Source of the DNA: Bacteroidota bacterium
GTDB lineage: Bacteria > Bacteroidota > Bacteroidia > Palsa-965
Reading direction: 5' to 3'
Length of the DNA stretch: 64,000 nucleotides
NCBI GenBank assembly: GCA_016194975.1
Contig: JACQAM010000008.1
Coordinates: 186,001-250,000, forward strand
Below the pieces are notes generated by a model, which was not told the DNA's origin, made no database searches, and was given only the letters and a program-made list of their open reading frames with translations. The translations under genes were made by a program, and so were the position numbers. Shown here in pieces: positions 46,071-56,364 of the stretch. Each line of letters opens with the position of its first letter. The stretch's first letter is position 1.

Positions 46071-46955
46071 TCAGTGATAATTGACCAGGTAAAAATATCT
46101 CACATCCGGAAAATGCGTTGCGAAATATCCGTAACCACCTTCTACATTCGACGGATAATTAATCGGTTCTCCCGAAAGTTGATTGAACAAACTCGATGAA
46201 CGTTTGTACGCTGTAAGAAATTCATAATAACCTTTCGTGATGTGTGAGATCGTGCACGCGATCGTGTCATTTATTCCAACACCACTCAACTGCTGATTGC
46301 GCGTTAATTTTCCGTCCTGGTCAAAATCCTGGTCGGTGATCAGATCGAATGCGCTGAGCTGGTTGGTTCCCTGCGTAAAATAATTATTCAGATCAAACAT
46401 ACTCGTGTCACTCGACTTTCGGTAATAACAAGCCACATAATAATCCTGCTCATTGGGAAAATCAGTCAATTCATAGTGAATGTATGGCGCCGAATCGGCA
46501 GTGATAGGATCCGTGCCGATGTAAGGATAGATCGTATCGAAAATTTCTTTCGGCAATAATTCTGTCGTAGCAGTTACTTCTTCTCCGGTGGAAGGATCTT
46601 TTGCATGAATAGTGTACGTTCCGAAATCAACAAGAAGAATATTCAGACTCGCATAAATTCCGGGAGTGAGCATGTACAACGTGTCCGTTCCTCCCGGATG
46701 TGTGACAGTGACAATTGCATTGCTCACAAGAATACTGTCGATGAAATTATTCTGCAGCGTATCCTGATTTCCCCCGGAACTCAGCGCAGAAAAACTTTTT
46801 GTGAGGCCCACGACCATCACGCTGTTTGGAATAATCTGTGAAGCGATCACCAGTTTGCTCGGAGCAGGAGCTACACCAATGTCAATAGGTTTCGGCCTGC
46901 AGTTGCCCATGATAAAAGCAAGAAGGATGAAGAGATATATTTTGTTTTTGCTCAT
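46071..46955 (-). CDS. DUF4249 lipoprotein
   Basis: A 294-residue exported protein with a lipobox (FIMGNC, Cys19) and an Ig-like fold typical of DUF4249. These proteins are almost always encoded next to a TonB-dependent receptor and are thought to be its surface-exposed partner. Seen here: VMVVGLTKSFSALSSGG and repeated DT-rich turns. It follows the receptor gene after 42 bases on the same strand. The ligand is unknown. Confidence 0.85.
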   Translation of the reverse strand: MSKNKIYLFILLAFIMGNCRPKPIDIGVAPAPSKLVIASQIIPNSVMVVGLTKSFSALSSGGNQDTLQNNFIDSILVSNAIVTVTHPGGTDTLYMLTPGIYASLNILLVDFGTYTIHAKDPSTGEEVTATTELLPKEIFDTIYPYIGTDPITADSAPYIHYELTDFPNEQDYYVACYYRKSSDTSMFDLNNYFTQGTNQLSAFDLITDQDFDQDGKLTRNQQLSGVGINDTIACTISHITKGYYEFLTAYKRSSSLFNQLSGEPINYPSNVEGGYGYFATHFPDVRYFYLVNYH

Positions 46956-46997
46956 TTTATTTTTGTGTAGTAAACTCTTCGTATTTTCTACTCCGCA

Positions 46998-49292
46998 TTA
47001 GAATCTGAAATTATAAGCGATGCTCGGAATAAATCCGAATAATCCTACCGCCTGGTATTTGTATCCGCCGTTTCCATCGGCAACAATATTTATTTTGTAA
47101 GGTTGTGCGCGATTGTAAACATTGTAACCACCGATCTGCCATTCACCCGTCCACTTCATCCACTTTCTGTTCAGGCGCGATTTGATCACGAGGTTTACAT
47201 CGAGACGATGCGACGGAGGAAGTTCAATCGCATTTTTATCGGAATAGATGGGAAGAATATTCACGTGTGTGAGCGTCGCGTCGGGCATGAGAAAATCTCC
47301 TGTCACTGCGGTGAATCTTTGCCCGGTGGAATAAACCCAAACAGCAGCGAAAGAAATTCTTTTCGTGATCTCGTACGTTCCCACAATGGAAAAATCGTGG
47401 CGGCGATCGTATTTCGAAAAATACGGATTGCCTTTATTCAGATCAGGAAAATCACGCACGGACCAGGAAAGTGTATAGCCGATCCAGCCGGTGAGTTTTC
47501 CTTCGGTACGTTGCGCAAAAAATTCAAATCCGTAAGCATGGCCTTTTCCTTTCACCAGTTCATTCTCATAATTGTCATTAAGAATAAGCACAGCGCCCTC
47601 ACGATATTCAATAATGTTCTGCATCCACTTGTAATAACTTTCAACAGTAACAAGTGTTTTTATTTTCTGGATATTCAGGTTGTATGCAACAGCAAGCTGA
47701 TCGGCGTAAAGTGGTTTTATGTTTTTTGTAACCGGATACCAGAGATCAGTAGGCAATGCAACGGATGAACTCGACACGAGATGCAAATATTGTGTCATGC
47801 GCGAATAACTGAATTTGAAGGACTGGTGAGGCCGGAAAAGATAGGTTGCTGAAAAACGTGGCTCGGGGCTCGAATAAAATTTTCCCGGAGCTGCACATCC
47901 CGTCATACGCATTCCGAAATTTATTTTGAAAAGTGAATCGAGCTGAATCTCTTGGTTGTAATACAAGCCAAGCTCATGCGTGTAGATGCGCGCACCCTCG
48001 CGTGAACGCAGGTAATCGGAAATATCTCCCGATGTGCTCACCACGTTCGGCCGGAAAATATGCATCGTGTAAGCAAATCCATACCGGATGGTATTTTCCG
48101 GATTCACATAAAAACTATAATCATCACGCGCACCAAAATCAGAAATTCTTGAACGTGTGAGAAAAGAATTCCCGGGAATACTTGCTTCCACATCATAACG
48201 GAATCGCGTTTGAACAAGAGAAATATTCGAGAACAAACGCGGGTTGAAAGTGTGATTCCATCTTGCAGTTGTCGTGAAATTTCCGAGCTTGAATCCACCG
48301 TCGAAAAAAGAACTGTCCGACTTTTGTTTTGTACTCAGTATATCATCGCCGTAATAACCGCTGAGAAAAAGACGATTGTTCTGGTTCACGAGATAATTCA
48401 GTTTCATATTCGCATCATAGAAATAATAAGGCAACACATTCTGTCCGTGATAAGCGAGCTTGAAAACCTGGTCGATGTAAGAACGCCGCGCAGAAAATAA
48501 AAATGAAGAAGTATCTTTTTTTATCGGCCCTTCAATCGTGATATGCGACGACAATAATCCTATTCCTCCTACAGCATGAAATTTCTGCTGGTCACCATCT
48601 TTCATCCTGATGTCCATCACTGAAGAGAGCCGCCCACCGTATTGCGCCGGAAATCCTCCTTTGTAAACGGTAATGTCTTTCAGCGCATCATTATTGAAAA
48701 CAGAAAAAAATCCGAACAGGTGCGATACGTTGTAAACCGTTGCCTCGTCAAGTAGAATTAAATTATCATCGCCATTTCCGCCACGCACATACATCCCGTT
48801 CTGTCCTTCGCCCCCGCGTTTTATTCCAGGCATCAACTGAACTACTTTGATAATATCCGTTTCTCCACCAATGGTGGGAACCAAACGTATCTTGTCGACA
48901 GGAATACTGATTACGCTCGTTTGTGTGGACTGCACCTGGTCCTGGTTGCGATCGGCTTTGATGACCACTTCTGTTTTCATCACTGCAGAATTCGAAAGTT
49001 TTACATCCTGCGTCACATCGGCATTGAGCGAAATGGAAATTGTTTTTGTGCGATAGCCCACGAAATTGTAAAGCAATTCATAATCGCCCTGCGGAAGAGT
49101 GATGGAATAAAATCCGTAAACATTCGCGCCGGCACCTTTGCTCGTTCCTTTGGCGAAAACAGAAGCGCCGATGAGCATTTCTCCATTCGAAGAATCAGAA
49201 ATAAAACCAGAGATCGTGTAGGAATTCTGCGCAGGCAGAACAGTTGCGGAGAAAAAAAATAAAATAATCAGTAAAAGAAAAATCCGTCTCAT
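46998..49292 (-). CDS. TonB-dependent receptor with carboxypeptidase-like domain
   Basis: A 764-residue outer membrane receptor. The signal peptide is MRRIFLLLIILFFFSATVLP. Residues about 25-105 are a CarboxypepD-regulatory-like domain (ISGFISDSSNGEMLIGASVF). Residues about 115-225 are the plug (VVQLMPGIKRGGEGQNGMYV, RGGNGDDNLILLDEATVYN). The barrel ends SIAYNFRF with terminal Phe. It belongs to the class paired with DUF4249, not to SusC/SusD. The transported ligand cannot be told from sequence. Confidence 0.93.
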   Translation of the reverse strand: MRRIFLLLIILFFFSATVLPAQNSYTISGFISDSSNGEMLIGASVFAKGTSKGAGANVYGFYSITLPQGDYELLYNFVGYRTKTISISLNADVTQDVKLSNSAVMKTEVVIKADRNQDQVQSTQTSVISIPVDKIRLVPTIGGETDIIKVVQLMPGIKRGGEGQNGMYVRGGNGDDNLILLDEATVYNVSHLFGFFSVFNNDALKDITVYKGGFPAQYGGRLSSVMDIRMKDGDQQKFHAVGGIGLLSSHITIEGPIKKDTSSFLFSARRSYIDQVFKLAYHGQNVLPYYFYDANMKLNYLVNQNNRLFLSGYYGDDILSTKQKSDSSFFDGGFKLGNFTTTARWNHTFNPRLFSNISLVQTRFRYDVEASIPGNSFLTRSRISDFGARDDYSFYVNPENTIRYGFAYTMHIFRPNVVSTSGDISDYLRSREGARIYTHELGLYYNQEIQLDSLFKINFGMRMTGCAAPGKFYSSPEPRFSATYLFRPHQSFKFSYSRMTQYLHLVSSSSVALPTDLWYPVTKNIKPLYADQLAVAYNLNIQKIKTLVTVESYYKWMQNIIEYREGAVLILNDNYENELVKGKGHAYGFEFFAQRTEGKLTGWIGYTLSWSVRDFPDLNKGNPYFSKYDRRHDFSIVGTYEITKRISFAAVWVYSTGQRFTAVTGDFLMPDATLTHVNILPIYSDKNAIELPPSHRLDVNLVIKSRLNRKWMKWTGEWQIGGYNVYNRAQPYKINIVADGNGGYKYQAVGLFGFIPSIAYNFRF

Positions 49293-49347
49293 CGGTTATG
49301 CCAAAGTTAGACGGATTTCCTGTTTTATAAGTTACACCTCCCGAACG

Positions 49348-50652
49348 TCATTTGGGAGATTCTTTATAGACGAGCATCACGGCATCGCACGTTTTAAGAT
49401 CGGAACTGAGCACAACATTCGAACTGTTTTTCCCGTCTTTGATAATGATAGCGCATGTGTTCGGTGGAGTTTTTCCCATATTCACCGCATAAAGCACGAG
49501 TTGTTTCGGATGAGCCGGATCGAGTGTGATCTCGTATGTTTTTTTCTTGTGCGTTAAGCTGAGATTTTCCACAATGGCCGAATCGCCGAAATAAATAGAC
49601 ACACTATCCCCATCCACTTCATCTTTATCGAACAAGGTTACTTCAATTGTTCTCGAATGAACTTCTATCGTGCGTCCTTTCTTAACTTTTCTTCCATTGA
49701 GTTCCTGCATTGCAAATGCATCGGGCTTCAGAACTTTTACAGTAATATTTTTACTTCCACCTTCACCAGTCACTACAAAAGTTTTTTGTTCATCCATTTT
49801 CACGGTCAGCTGATCGGTGGTAGAAAGTATCTTGGCCGGTTTTCCGTATTCGGCCCAGGAATAAGTTTTGCTTCCGGTAGCAATGAGATGCGCCTCTGTT
49901 CCTATCGCAACCAGCGTATCGCCTGTCACCTCAAGTGAATTTTCCACGGGCTTCACGGTTACGTCATCAATGTAATAGGCAGCGATGTCTGTATTGTAAC
50001 TATAAGAATCTGTACCGGCAGCAACGTTACGTTTGTCTATCTGCGTAGCTGTAGTGGAAAGAAAATTTCCAATGGCGAAATAAGTATAAGCATCACTCGC
50101 TGTAAAAATTCCGCTCACTTTGTACCATCCGTCTGTTTGATTGATAACAGCTGTGATGTTGATCTGTGGATTCGCACTCACCAGCATCGAACTCTGCTTG
50201 GTGAAAACACCGGTGAAAAATGCCATGCCTAAATTATTCGTTGCTACCTGGCATTTATCGCCAAGCGAAACAAAAAATTCCACAGAATATTTTTTCCCTT
50301 TTTTAAGCGGTTCATTGAGGGTAGCGCCAAGATATTCACGATAAGAATCGCCATGCGCAGTGGTCATGATCATTCCTTCTCCGTGCCCGCCGTGCGGTTT
50401 TTCATTGCCGAAACTAATGCTGCTCGTGGAATTTGTGCTTGCATAACAATCTTTGCCTATTTCTGAATAATCATAGAGCACATCCGGTGTTCCGTTTCCC
50501 AAACTGTTCCAGTCTTTGATGTATTCCGATAAATCATACTGCATACAGGTGCAGGGAAGTTTTACATAATCTTCAAAACCGGGATTAGGAACTAGGTTCT
50601 GTGCGTGGGCAAAAACCGGCACGAAGGCGAAGAGGAGCAGCGTTCTTTTCAT
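49348..50652 (-). CDS. Secreted carbohydrate-binding-like protein, no sorting domain
   Basis: A 434-residue exported protein (signal MKRTLLLFAFVPVFAHAQ). The N-terminal 240 residues begin LVPNPGFEDYVKLPC and continue with a jelly-roll pattern (PHGGHGEGMIM, AAYYIDDVTVKP) seen in Bacteroidota OmpA-associated proteins. An Ig-like middle (TGDTLVAIGTEAHLIATG) and a C-terminal domain ending AVMLVYKESPK follow. OmpA peptidoglycan-binding and T9SS domains are absent. Function is unknown. It is transcribed alone on the minus strand, ahead of the TonB receptor gene. Confidence 0.65.
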   Translation of the reverse strand: MKRTLLLFAFVPVFAHAQNLVPNPGFEDYVKLPCTCMQYDLSEYIKDWNSLGNGTPDVLYDYSEIGKDCYASTNSTSSISFGNEKPHGGHGEGMIMTTAHGDSYREYLGATLNEPLKKGKKYSVEFFVSLGDKCQVATNNLGMAFFTGVFTKQSSMLVSANPQINITAVINQTDGWYKVSGIFTASDAYTYFAIGNFLSTTATQIDKRNVAAGTDSYSYNTDIAAYYIDDVTVKPVENSLEVTGDTLVAIGTEAHLIATGSKTYSWAEYGKPAKILSTTDQLTVKMDEQKTFVVTGEGGSKNITVKVLKPDAFAMQELNGRKVKKGRTIEVHSRTIEVTLFDKDEVDGDSVSIYFGDSAIVENLSLTHKKKTYEITLDPAHPKQLVLYAVNMGKTPPNTCAIIIKDGKNSSNVVLSSDLKTCDAVMLVYKESPK

Positions 50653-50898
50653 AGGAGGAAATAAATTTTCAGGGCAGTCCGGGTTATACAGTAAGTGTCA
50701 CAAAAATCACACCGCGTTGCCGGAGTTCTTATACTTATAACGTCAGCCGGTAAAAAAAGTGACACGGTCACGTAAATTATTCTTTGGTCTTAATAAGATT
50801 ACCTAAGGAACGGATTTCCACACGGCAGATTGCCCTTTTTACATTATTTGTGGGAATTTTACCGGGGATGCAAGCCCCTGCGGTGAGGCGATTTTTCT

Positions 50899-50906
50899 TA
50901 AATTTG
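50899..50906 (+). promoter_or_regulatory. Bacteroidota -7 element of the S-box leader
   Basis: TAAATTTG matches TAnnTTTG and lies 20 bases before the SAM riboswitch. The preceding 240 bases (50653-50890) contain a small hairpin with GGGG/CCCC stem near 50862-50880 and otherwise nothing recognised. Confidence 0.55.
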
Positions 50907-50926
50907 CAGCAGTTCTTTCAAAAATT

Positions 50927-51097
50927 ACTTATCCGGAAAGGCAGAGGGATAGCGCCCGATGAAGCCTTGGCAACCCTGTTAGAAGGGAGTCAGGAGATTG
51001 GAGATTGGAGAATTTTCTCCTCCCTCCTCCCTCCATTCTCCATTCTTAAAAGAAGGTGCCAATTCGCATCCAGAATTAATTTCTGGAAAAGATAAGT
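50927..51097 (+). promoter_or_regulatory. SAM-I (S-box) riboswitch
   Basis: Helix P1 is ACTTATC (50927-50933) with GATAAGT (51091-51097). The core holds GCAGAGGGATAGCGCCCGAT (50941-50960), GAAGCCTTGGCAACCCTG and AAGGTGCCAATTC (51053-51065), all conserved in S-box RNAs. Helix P3, between GGCAACC and GGTGCC, is extended by a long palindrome of GGAGATTGGAGA/TCTCCTCC words. Downstream genes are a methyltransferase and metH, so SAM would shut off methionine synthesis. Confidence 0.95.
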
Positions 51098-51130
51098 CAG
51101 AAGAATGATCTTACTCATAAAAAAACTGCG

Positions 51131-51161
51131 ATCCCTTCTGACTACGGAAGGGATTTTTTTT
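51131..51161 (+). terminator. Riboswitch-controlled terminator
   Basis: ATCCCTTC (51131-51138) and GAAGGGAT (51147-51154) form the stem, followed by seven T. The alternative antiterminator pairs GTCAGAAG (51096-51103), which overlaps the end of P1, with CTTCTGAC (51135-51142). This is a complete S-box expression platform: with SAM bound P1 forms and the terminator folds. Confidence 0.92.
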
Positions 51162-51169
51162 GAAACGGA

Positions 51170-51296
51170 AGGAATTACGAAACTCTGCGAAAATGCAAAA
51201 TGCAAACTTACGAATAGCGAAATTCGGATATTCGCACTTCCGCACTTCGAATTTTCGCACGGACGCGAGCATCCGGTTTCGCAATTCGTTTCCAAG
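51170..51296. repeat. Palindromic element in the met leader
   Basis: GGAATTACGAAACTCTGCGA at 51170 is roughly complementary to GCATCCGGTTTCGCAATTCG and TTTCC near 51270-51296. An inner stem GCGAAATTCG pairs with CGAATTTTCGC (51247-51257). It lies after the riboswitch terminator and before the methyltransferase start, and shares TTCG/CGAA words with the elements at 12310 and 45103. Confidence 0.6.
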
Positions 51297-51308
51297 ATTA
51301 GTAAGAAA

Positions 51309-52076
51309 ATGAAAACAACAGAACGTTTCAGCGATCGGGTTGCGAACTATGTAAAGTATCGCCCCGACTATCCTTTTGCGGTGGTGGAAAAACTGAAGGA
51401 GGAAAAAGTTCTTTCGGAAAATTCTGTTATCTCCGATGTGGGATCGGGAACGGGATTGTCGGCTAAAATATTTCTTGAGAATGGTAATGAAGTTTTTGGT
51501 GTGGAACCGAATAAAGAAATGCGCGAAGCCGGAGAAAAATTCCTGGAGTCGTTCGGAAAATATCACAGCATCGACGGAACCGCCGAAGAAACAAAACTGG
51601 AAAATAATTCCATCGATGTGGTCATTGCCGGACAGGCATTTCATTGGTTCGACCGGGAAAAAACAAAAAAAGAATTCCGGAGAATTTTAAAACCAGGCGG
51701 CTGGGTAGTTCTCGCCTGGAACGATCGCCGTACTGATTCCAGCGAATTTCTCAAAGCGTATGAAGATCTCCTGAAAATGTTCGGAACAGATTACAATAAA
51801 GTGAATCACCGCAATGTGAACCTGAACGAAAATGTTTTCGATGATTTCTTTGGAAAAAATAAATGGAAAAGTTTTTCCGTAGAGAATTTCCAGGATTTCA
51901 ATTTCGAAGGCGCCAAAGGAAGATTGTTCTCCTCATCGTATGTTCCGCCCGAAGATCACCCCGACAGCAAACTGATGACCGATGTACTGAAGAAAATATT
52001 TCTCCGCTACCAGGAAAATGGTTTCGTGAGATTTGAATATGATACACGAGTTTACTACAGTGGTGTCAGGTGTTAA
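51309..52076 (+). CDS. SAM-dependent class I methyltransferase
   Basis: A 255-residue methyltransferase: SAM motif I is SDVGSGTGLSAKIFLENG, motif II NSIDVVIAGQAFHWFDREKT and the post-motif LKPGGWVVLAWNDR. This UbiE/trans-aconitate-like family has varied substrates. The ATG at 51309 (MKTTERFSDRVANYV) is the family start; the frame extends upstream only through a palindromic leader. The last six residues (YSGVRC) and the TAA come from a tandem palindromic repeat, so the natural C-terminus was probably altered by its insertion. Read-through from the S-box controls this gene and metH. Confidence 0.88.
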   Translation: MKTTERFSDRVANYVKYRPDYPFAVVEKLKEEKVLSENSVISDVGSGTGLSAKIFLENGNEVFGVEPNKEMREAGEKFLESFGKYHSIDGTAEETKLENNSIDVVIAGQAFHWFDREKTKKEFRRILKPGGWVVLAWNDRRTDSSEFLKAYEDLLKMFGTDYNKVNHRNVNLNENVFDDFFGKNKWKSFSVENFQDFNFEGAKGRLFSSSYVPPEDHPDSKLMTDVLKKIFLRYQENGFVRFEYDTRVYYSGVRC

Positions 52077-52140
52077 CACCCGACACCACTCTGGCACAAC
52101 AGTGGTGTCGGGTGTTAACACCTGACACCACTCTGGCACA
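52059..52140. repeat. Two tandem 40-bp palindromic units at the methyltransferase end
   Basis: Each unit is a 32-bp near-perfect palindrome (half-site AGTGGTGTC(A/G)GGTGTT) followed by CTGGCACA, at 52059-52098 and 52101-52140. The one asymmetric base pair of each palindrome lies on opposite arms in the two units. The stop codon of the methyltransferase lies in the centre (TGTTAACA) of unit 1. Unit 2 ends 12 bases before the metH ATG. Confidence 0.92.
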
Positions 52141-52152
52141 GAGAAGAATTTT

Positions 52153-55100
52153 ATGAAGGATATCAAAAAAGAACTGGAGAAAAGAGTACTCATCATCGAC
52201 GGAGCGATGGGCACTATGATCCAGCGTCATAAACTTTCTGAAGAAGATTATCGTGGTACTCGTTTCAAAGACTGGCCGCATGATGTGAAAGGGAATAATG
52301 ATCTGCTTGTACTGACACAGCCCGATATCATTTACGGAATTCATTGCGAATACCTCGAAGCCGGCGCCGACATCATTGAAACAAATACATTCAACGCACA
52401 GAAAATTTCGCTCGCCGATTATCACATGCAGTCGCTCGCGTACGAGATGAATGTTGCTGCTGCGAAAATTGCGCGGAGAGCTGCAGATGAATTCAACAAA
52501 AAAGATCCTTCACGTCCGCGTTTTGTTGCCGGCGCAATAGGGCCAACGAATCGCACGGCATCACTTTCGCCCGATGTGAATGATCCCGGTTATCGCGCTG
52601 TTTCGTTCGATGATCTCGTTGATGCGTATCTCGAACAGGCGAAAGGTTTATCAGATGGCGGCTGCGATCTTTTTCTTATCGAAACAATTTTCGACACACT
52701 CAATGCGAAAGCGGCGTTGTTCGCGGTACAATCACTCGAAGAAAAATCAGGAAGAAAAATTCCGGTCATGGTTTCAGGAACGATCACCGATGCGAGCGGA
52801 AGAACTTTGTCCGGACAAACCACTGAAGCGTTTTTAAATTCTATTTCACATGTCGATCTGCTGAGCGTTGGATTGAATTGCGCGCTCGGCGCAGCGCAGA
52901 TGCGTCCTTATCTCGAAGAACTCGCAACAAAAGCTCCGTTCTATGTGAGCTGTTATCCGAATGCAGGTTTGCCGAATCAGTTCGGTGAATATGACCAGAC
53001 GCCGGAAGATATGGGTGTGCAGGTTTCTGATTTCATCAAAAGTAAATTCATCAATATCATCGGCGGTTGTTGTGGAACTACGCCCGCGCACATTCGCAGG
53101 ATCGCGGAGATCGCGCGCGGAGAACGTCCGAGAAATATTCCATACCGCGAACCATTTTTGAGATTGAGCGGACTTGAGCCGGTCACACTTCGCCCTGAAA
53201 GTAATTTCATGAATGTGGGCGAGCGTACGAATGTTACCGGCTCAAGAAAATTTGCGCGGCTCATTATCGAAGGAAATTATGACGAAGCACTTGCCATTGC
53301 GCGCGACCAGGTGGAAGGAGGAGCACAGGTCATCGACATTAACATGGATGAAGGGATGCTCGATTCAGAAGCGGCGATGAAAAGATTTTTAAATCTCGTT
53401 GCTGCCGAACCCGATATTGCTCGTGTTCCCATCATGCTCGACTCTTCGAAATTTCATGTCATCGAATCGGGATTGAAATGTGTGCAGGGAAAAGCGATCG
53501 TGAATTCCATTTCCATGAAAGAAGGAGAAGCGGAATTCAAACGTCAGGCGCATCTTGTAAAAAAATTCGGCGCCGCCGTGATCGTCATGGCATTCGACGA
53601 AAAAGGACAAGCGGATACTTTACAACGGCGGATCGATATCTGCAAGCGTGCGTATGAAATTCTTGTCAATGAAGTTCATTTTCCTCCGCAGGATATTATT
53701 TTCGATCCGAATATTTTTCCTGTTGCCACCGGAATGGATGAGCACAGGAAAAATGCGCTGGACTTTTTTCAAGCTACAAAATGGATCAAAGAAAATCTTC
53801 CGCATGCAAAAGTAAGCGGAGGAGTTTCCAATGTTTCATTTTCTTTCCGCGGCAATGATCATGTGCGTGAAGCAATCCATTCTTCATTTCTTTATCATGG
53901 AGTGAAACACGGAATGGATATGGGCATTGTCAACCCCGGGCAATTGCAGATCTATGATGAAGTGCCGAAAGAATTATTGACGCTCGTGGAAGATGTACTG
54001 CTTGATCGTAATGATGATGCAACAGAACGTTTGATAGCGTACGCAGAAAAAGTAAAAGGCGATGGCGTTGGAAAAAAAGCAGAGAAAGATGAAGAGTGGA
54101 GAAAAGGAAATGTGAATGAACGACTCACGCATTCACTCGTGAAAGGAATCACCGATCACATTGATGCAGATGTGGAAGAAGCAAGAAAGAATTTTCCAAA
54201 AGCATTGCATGTCATCGAAGGCCCGCTCATGGATGGAATGAATGTGGTGGGTGATCTTTTCGGCGCCGGAAAAATGTTTTTACCTCAAGTGGTGAAGAGC
54301 GCGCGCGTCATGAAAAAAGCAGTGGCTTATCTCACGCCGTATCTCGAAGCAGAAAAAGTTGCCGGCGAAGGAAAAGCTGCCGGAAAAATTCTGATGGCAA
54401 CTGTGAAAGGCGATGTGCACGACATCGGAAAAAATATTGTTGGAGTTGTGCTCGCTTGTAATAATTATGAGATCATCGATCTCGGTGTGATGGTTCCTGC
54501 CGACAAAATTCTCGACACCGCCATAAAAGAAAAAGTGGATGTGATCGGCCTCAGCGGATTGATCACTCCGTCGCTCGACGAGATGGTGCACGTTGCAAAA
54601 GAAATGGAACGTCGCGGATTTAAAATTCCTTTGCTCATTGGAGGAGCAACTACTTCGCGCGTGCATACGGCCGTGAAGATCGCACCGAATTATTCGCAGC
54701 CCGTCGTGCATGTGAATGATGCATCGCGCAGCGTTCCCGTAGTGAGCAATCTTATTTCCGCAGCATTGAGAATCGGTTTTGTAAAAGAAATTGAAAAAGA
54801 TTACATGCGTGTGCGCGAGCAGAATGCTCGCTCGCTCGGGCAGAACAAATTTATTTCCATCAACGAAGCCCGTGCCAATAAATTTTCCATCGACTGGGAC
54901 GCGGCGCACATAACGGGGCCCTCATTCATGGGCACAAAAATTTTTGATAATTATCCGCTGGAGGAATTAGTGGATTACATTGACTGGACCCCATTTTTCC
55001 ATAGCTGGGAAATGAAAGGGCGTTACCCGAAAATATTCGAAGACAAAGATCGCGGCGACGAGGCAAAAAAACTTTTCGATGATGCGCAGAAAATGCTCCG

Positions 55101-55821
55101 GCAGATTGTGAAAGAAAAATGGATCAGTGCAAAAGCGGTCATCGGTTTCTGGCCGGCGAATACGGTGGATGATGATTCCATGGAAGTTTATTCTGATGAA
55201 ACGCGAAAACATAAACTCGGAACTTTTTTCGGTGTTCGCCAACAGACAAAAAAACCGGATGGACAAGCGAATATTTCCATCGCCGATTTTCTTGCACCAA
55301 AAGGAATTGCTGATTTCATTGGAGGATTTGCCGTGTGTGCGGGTTATGGTGTGGATGAAAAAGTAAAGCAATTCGAAAAAGATAACGACGATTATTCCGC
55401 GATCATGCTCAAAGCAATTGCAGATCGTTTCGCGGAAGCGTTCGCCGAGCGTATGCACGAGCGCGTGCGTAAAGAATTCTGGGGCTATGCAAAAGATGAG
55501 CATTTCTCCAATGAAGATCTCATCAATGAAATGTACCACGGCATTCGTCCTGCGCCGGGTTATCCCGCGCAACCCGATCATACGGAGAAAACAACATTGT
55601 TCAATCTGCTCGACGCCGCAAAAAAAATTGATCTGCAGTTAACGGAAAGTCTGGCAATGTATCCGACAGCTGCAGTGAGCGGATTATATTTTTCAAATCC
55701 AAAATCCCATTATTTCGGAACAGGAAAAATTTCAAAAGACCAGGTGGAAGATTATGCAAAGAGGAAAGGAATGAGTTTTGAAGAAGCGCAGAAATGGCTG
55801 GGGCCGATTTTGGGATATTAG
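52153..55821 (+). CDS. metH: Cobalamin-dependent methionine synthase
   Basis: A 1,222-residue, full four-module MetH that moves the methyl group from methyltetrahydrofolate to homocysteine through cobalamin. Module 1 has zinc ligands Cys243 (GLNCALG) and Cys306/Cys307 (GGCCGTT). The folate module begins near residue 350 ([16 protein letters not shown]). The B12 module has the base-off motif DVHDIG (Asp754, His756, Gly759) and TPSLDEMV. The reactivation domain covers about 900-1,222 ([24 protein letters not shown]). It lies in the S-box operon. Confidence 0.98.
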   Translation: MKDIKKELEKRVLIIDGAMGTMIQRHKLSEEDYRGTRFKDWPHDVKGNNDLLVLTQPDIIYGIHCEYLEAGADIIETNTFNAQKISLADYHMQSLAYEMNVAAAKIARRAADEFNKKDPSRPRFVAGAIGPTNRTASLSPDVNDPGYRAVSFDDLVDAYLEQAKGLSDGGCDLFLIETIFDTLNAKAALFAVQSLEEKSGRKIPVMVSGTITDASGRTLSGQTTEAFLNSISHVDLLSVGLNCALGAAQMRPYLEELATKAPFYVSCYPNAGLPNQFGEYDQTPEDMGVQVSDFIKSKFINIIGGCCGTTPAHIRRIAEIARGERPRNIPYREPFLRLSGLEPVTLRPESNFMNVGERTNVTGSRKFARLIIEGNYDEALAIARDQVEGGAQVIDINMDEGMLDSEAAMKRFLNLVAAEPDIARVPIMLDSSKFHVIESGLKCVQGKAIVNSISMKEGEAEFKRQAHLVKKFGAAVIVMAFDEKGQADTLQRRIDICKRAYEILVNEVHFPPQDIIFDPNIFPVATGMDEHRKNALDFFQATKWIKENLPHAKVSGGVSNVSFSFRGNDHVREAIHSSFLYHGVKHGMDMGIVNPGQLQIYDEVPKELLTLVEDVLLDRNDDATERLIAYAEKVKGDGVGKKAEKDEEWRKGNVNERLTHSLVKGITDHIDADVEEARKNFPKALHVIEGPLMDGMNVVGDLFGAGKMFLPQVVKSARVMKKAVAYLTPYLEAEKVAGEGKAAGKILMATVKGDVHDIGKNIVGVVLACNNYEIIDLGVMVPADKILDTAIKEKVDVIGLSGLITPSLDEMVHVAKEMERRGFKIPLLIGGATTSRVHTAVKIAPNYSQPVVHVNDASRSVPVVSNLISAALRIGFVKEIEKDYMRVREQNARSLGQNKFISINEARANKFSIDWDAAHITGPSFMGTKIFDNYPLEELVDYIDWTPFFHSWEMKGRYPKIFEDKDRGDEAKKLFDDAQKMLRQIVKEKWISAKAVIGFWPANTVDDDSMEVYSDETRKHKLGTFFGVRQQTKKPDGQANISIADFLAPKGIADFIGGFAVCAGYGVDEKVKQFEKDNDDYSAIMLKAIADRFAEAFAERMHERVRKEFWGYAKDEHFSNEDLINEMYHGIRPAPGYPAQPDHTEKTTLFNLLDAAKKIDLQLTESLAMYPTAAVSGLYFSNPKSHYFGTGKISKDQVEDYAKRKGMSFEEAQKWLGPILGY

Positions 55822-55940
55822 CAACCCGCTTACCTGCAATAGATGTTGCTGTGAAAATTTACAAAGGTGTCAGTGAGGAGAAGTTTAGTCAGTTTGGGAC
55901 ATTTCCTTCCAAAATCCTATCTTTATCATAGCAACCAATT

Positions 55941-56162
55941 ATGACAACAATTCAAAAACGTAAACAGGTTCGCGATTTTCTCAGTAAGAATGCTGACGAT
56001 AAGTTTATTAATATGGTTTATGCCATGATGATGGAATATTTCAACGAATTGAAACCGATGACGGAGGAGGAGCTTCTGGAGAGAAATAAAAAGTCACAGA
56101 AGGACATCAAGGCCGGCAGACTTGTCGGTCAGAACGAAGTGCGCAAGAAATTCGCATTCTAA
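55941..56162 (+). CDS. Orphan antitoxin-like small protein
   Basis: A 73-residue charged protein starting MTTIQKRKQVRDFLSKNADD, with a predicted helix-rich N-terminus and a tail ending KAGRLVGQNEVRKKFAF. It resembles addiction-module antitoxins such as the one at 19541, but no toxin gene follows; a palindromic element and then a phosphatase gene come next. It may be left from a lost toxin-antitoxin pair, or act alone. Confidence 0.55.
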   Translation: MTTIQKRKQVRDFLSKNADDKFINMVYAMMMEYFNELKPMTEEELLERNKKSQKDIKAGRLVGQNEVRKKFAF

Positions 56163-56193
56163 AATTTTCTTCCTAATTTCGCCCATCATTATC

Positions 56194-56275
56194 AAAAATG
56201 AAAACGCAACAAAATACTTTCTTCATTATTAATAACCGAATGACCGGTTATTATGACTGCGTCATTTTCATTTTT
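56194..56275. repeat. 82-bp palindromic element
   Basis: Outer arms AAAAATGAAAA (56194-56204) and TTTTCATTTTT (56265-56275); inner arms AATAACCG (56231-56238) and CGGTTATT (56245-56252). No coding content. It could act as a terminator for the small gene before it. Confidence 0.65.
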
Positions 56276-56364
56276 ACCGGAATAAATTTCTAACCGGACC
56301 TTTTCACCAATCAATTTTATCGGAATACAAATCGCAATCGTAAGATTGTACAATTCATTTTTAC

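Noticed and set aside
50862-50880. GGGG/CCCC hairpin upstream of the S-box considered as a second riboswitch
   Set aside because: It is a short simple hairpin without any known aptamer core and lies before the promoter element at 50899.
53952-55581. Several antisense open frames in metH, up to 209 residues
   Set aside because: metH is intact and strongly conserved; these are shadows of it.
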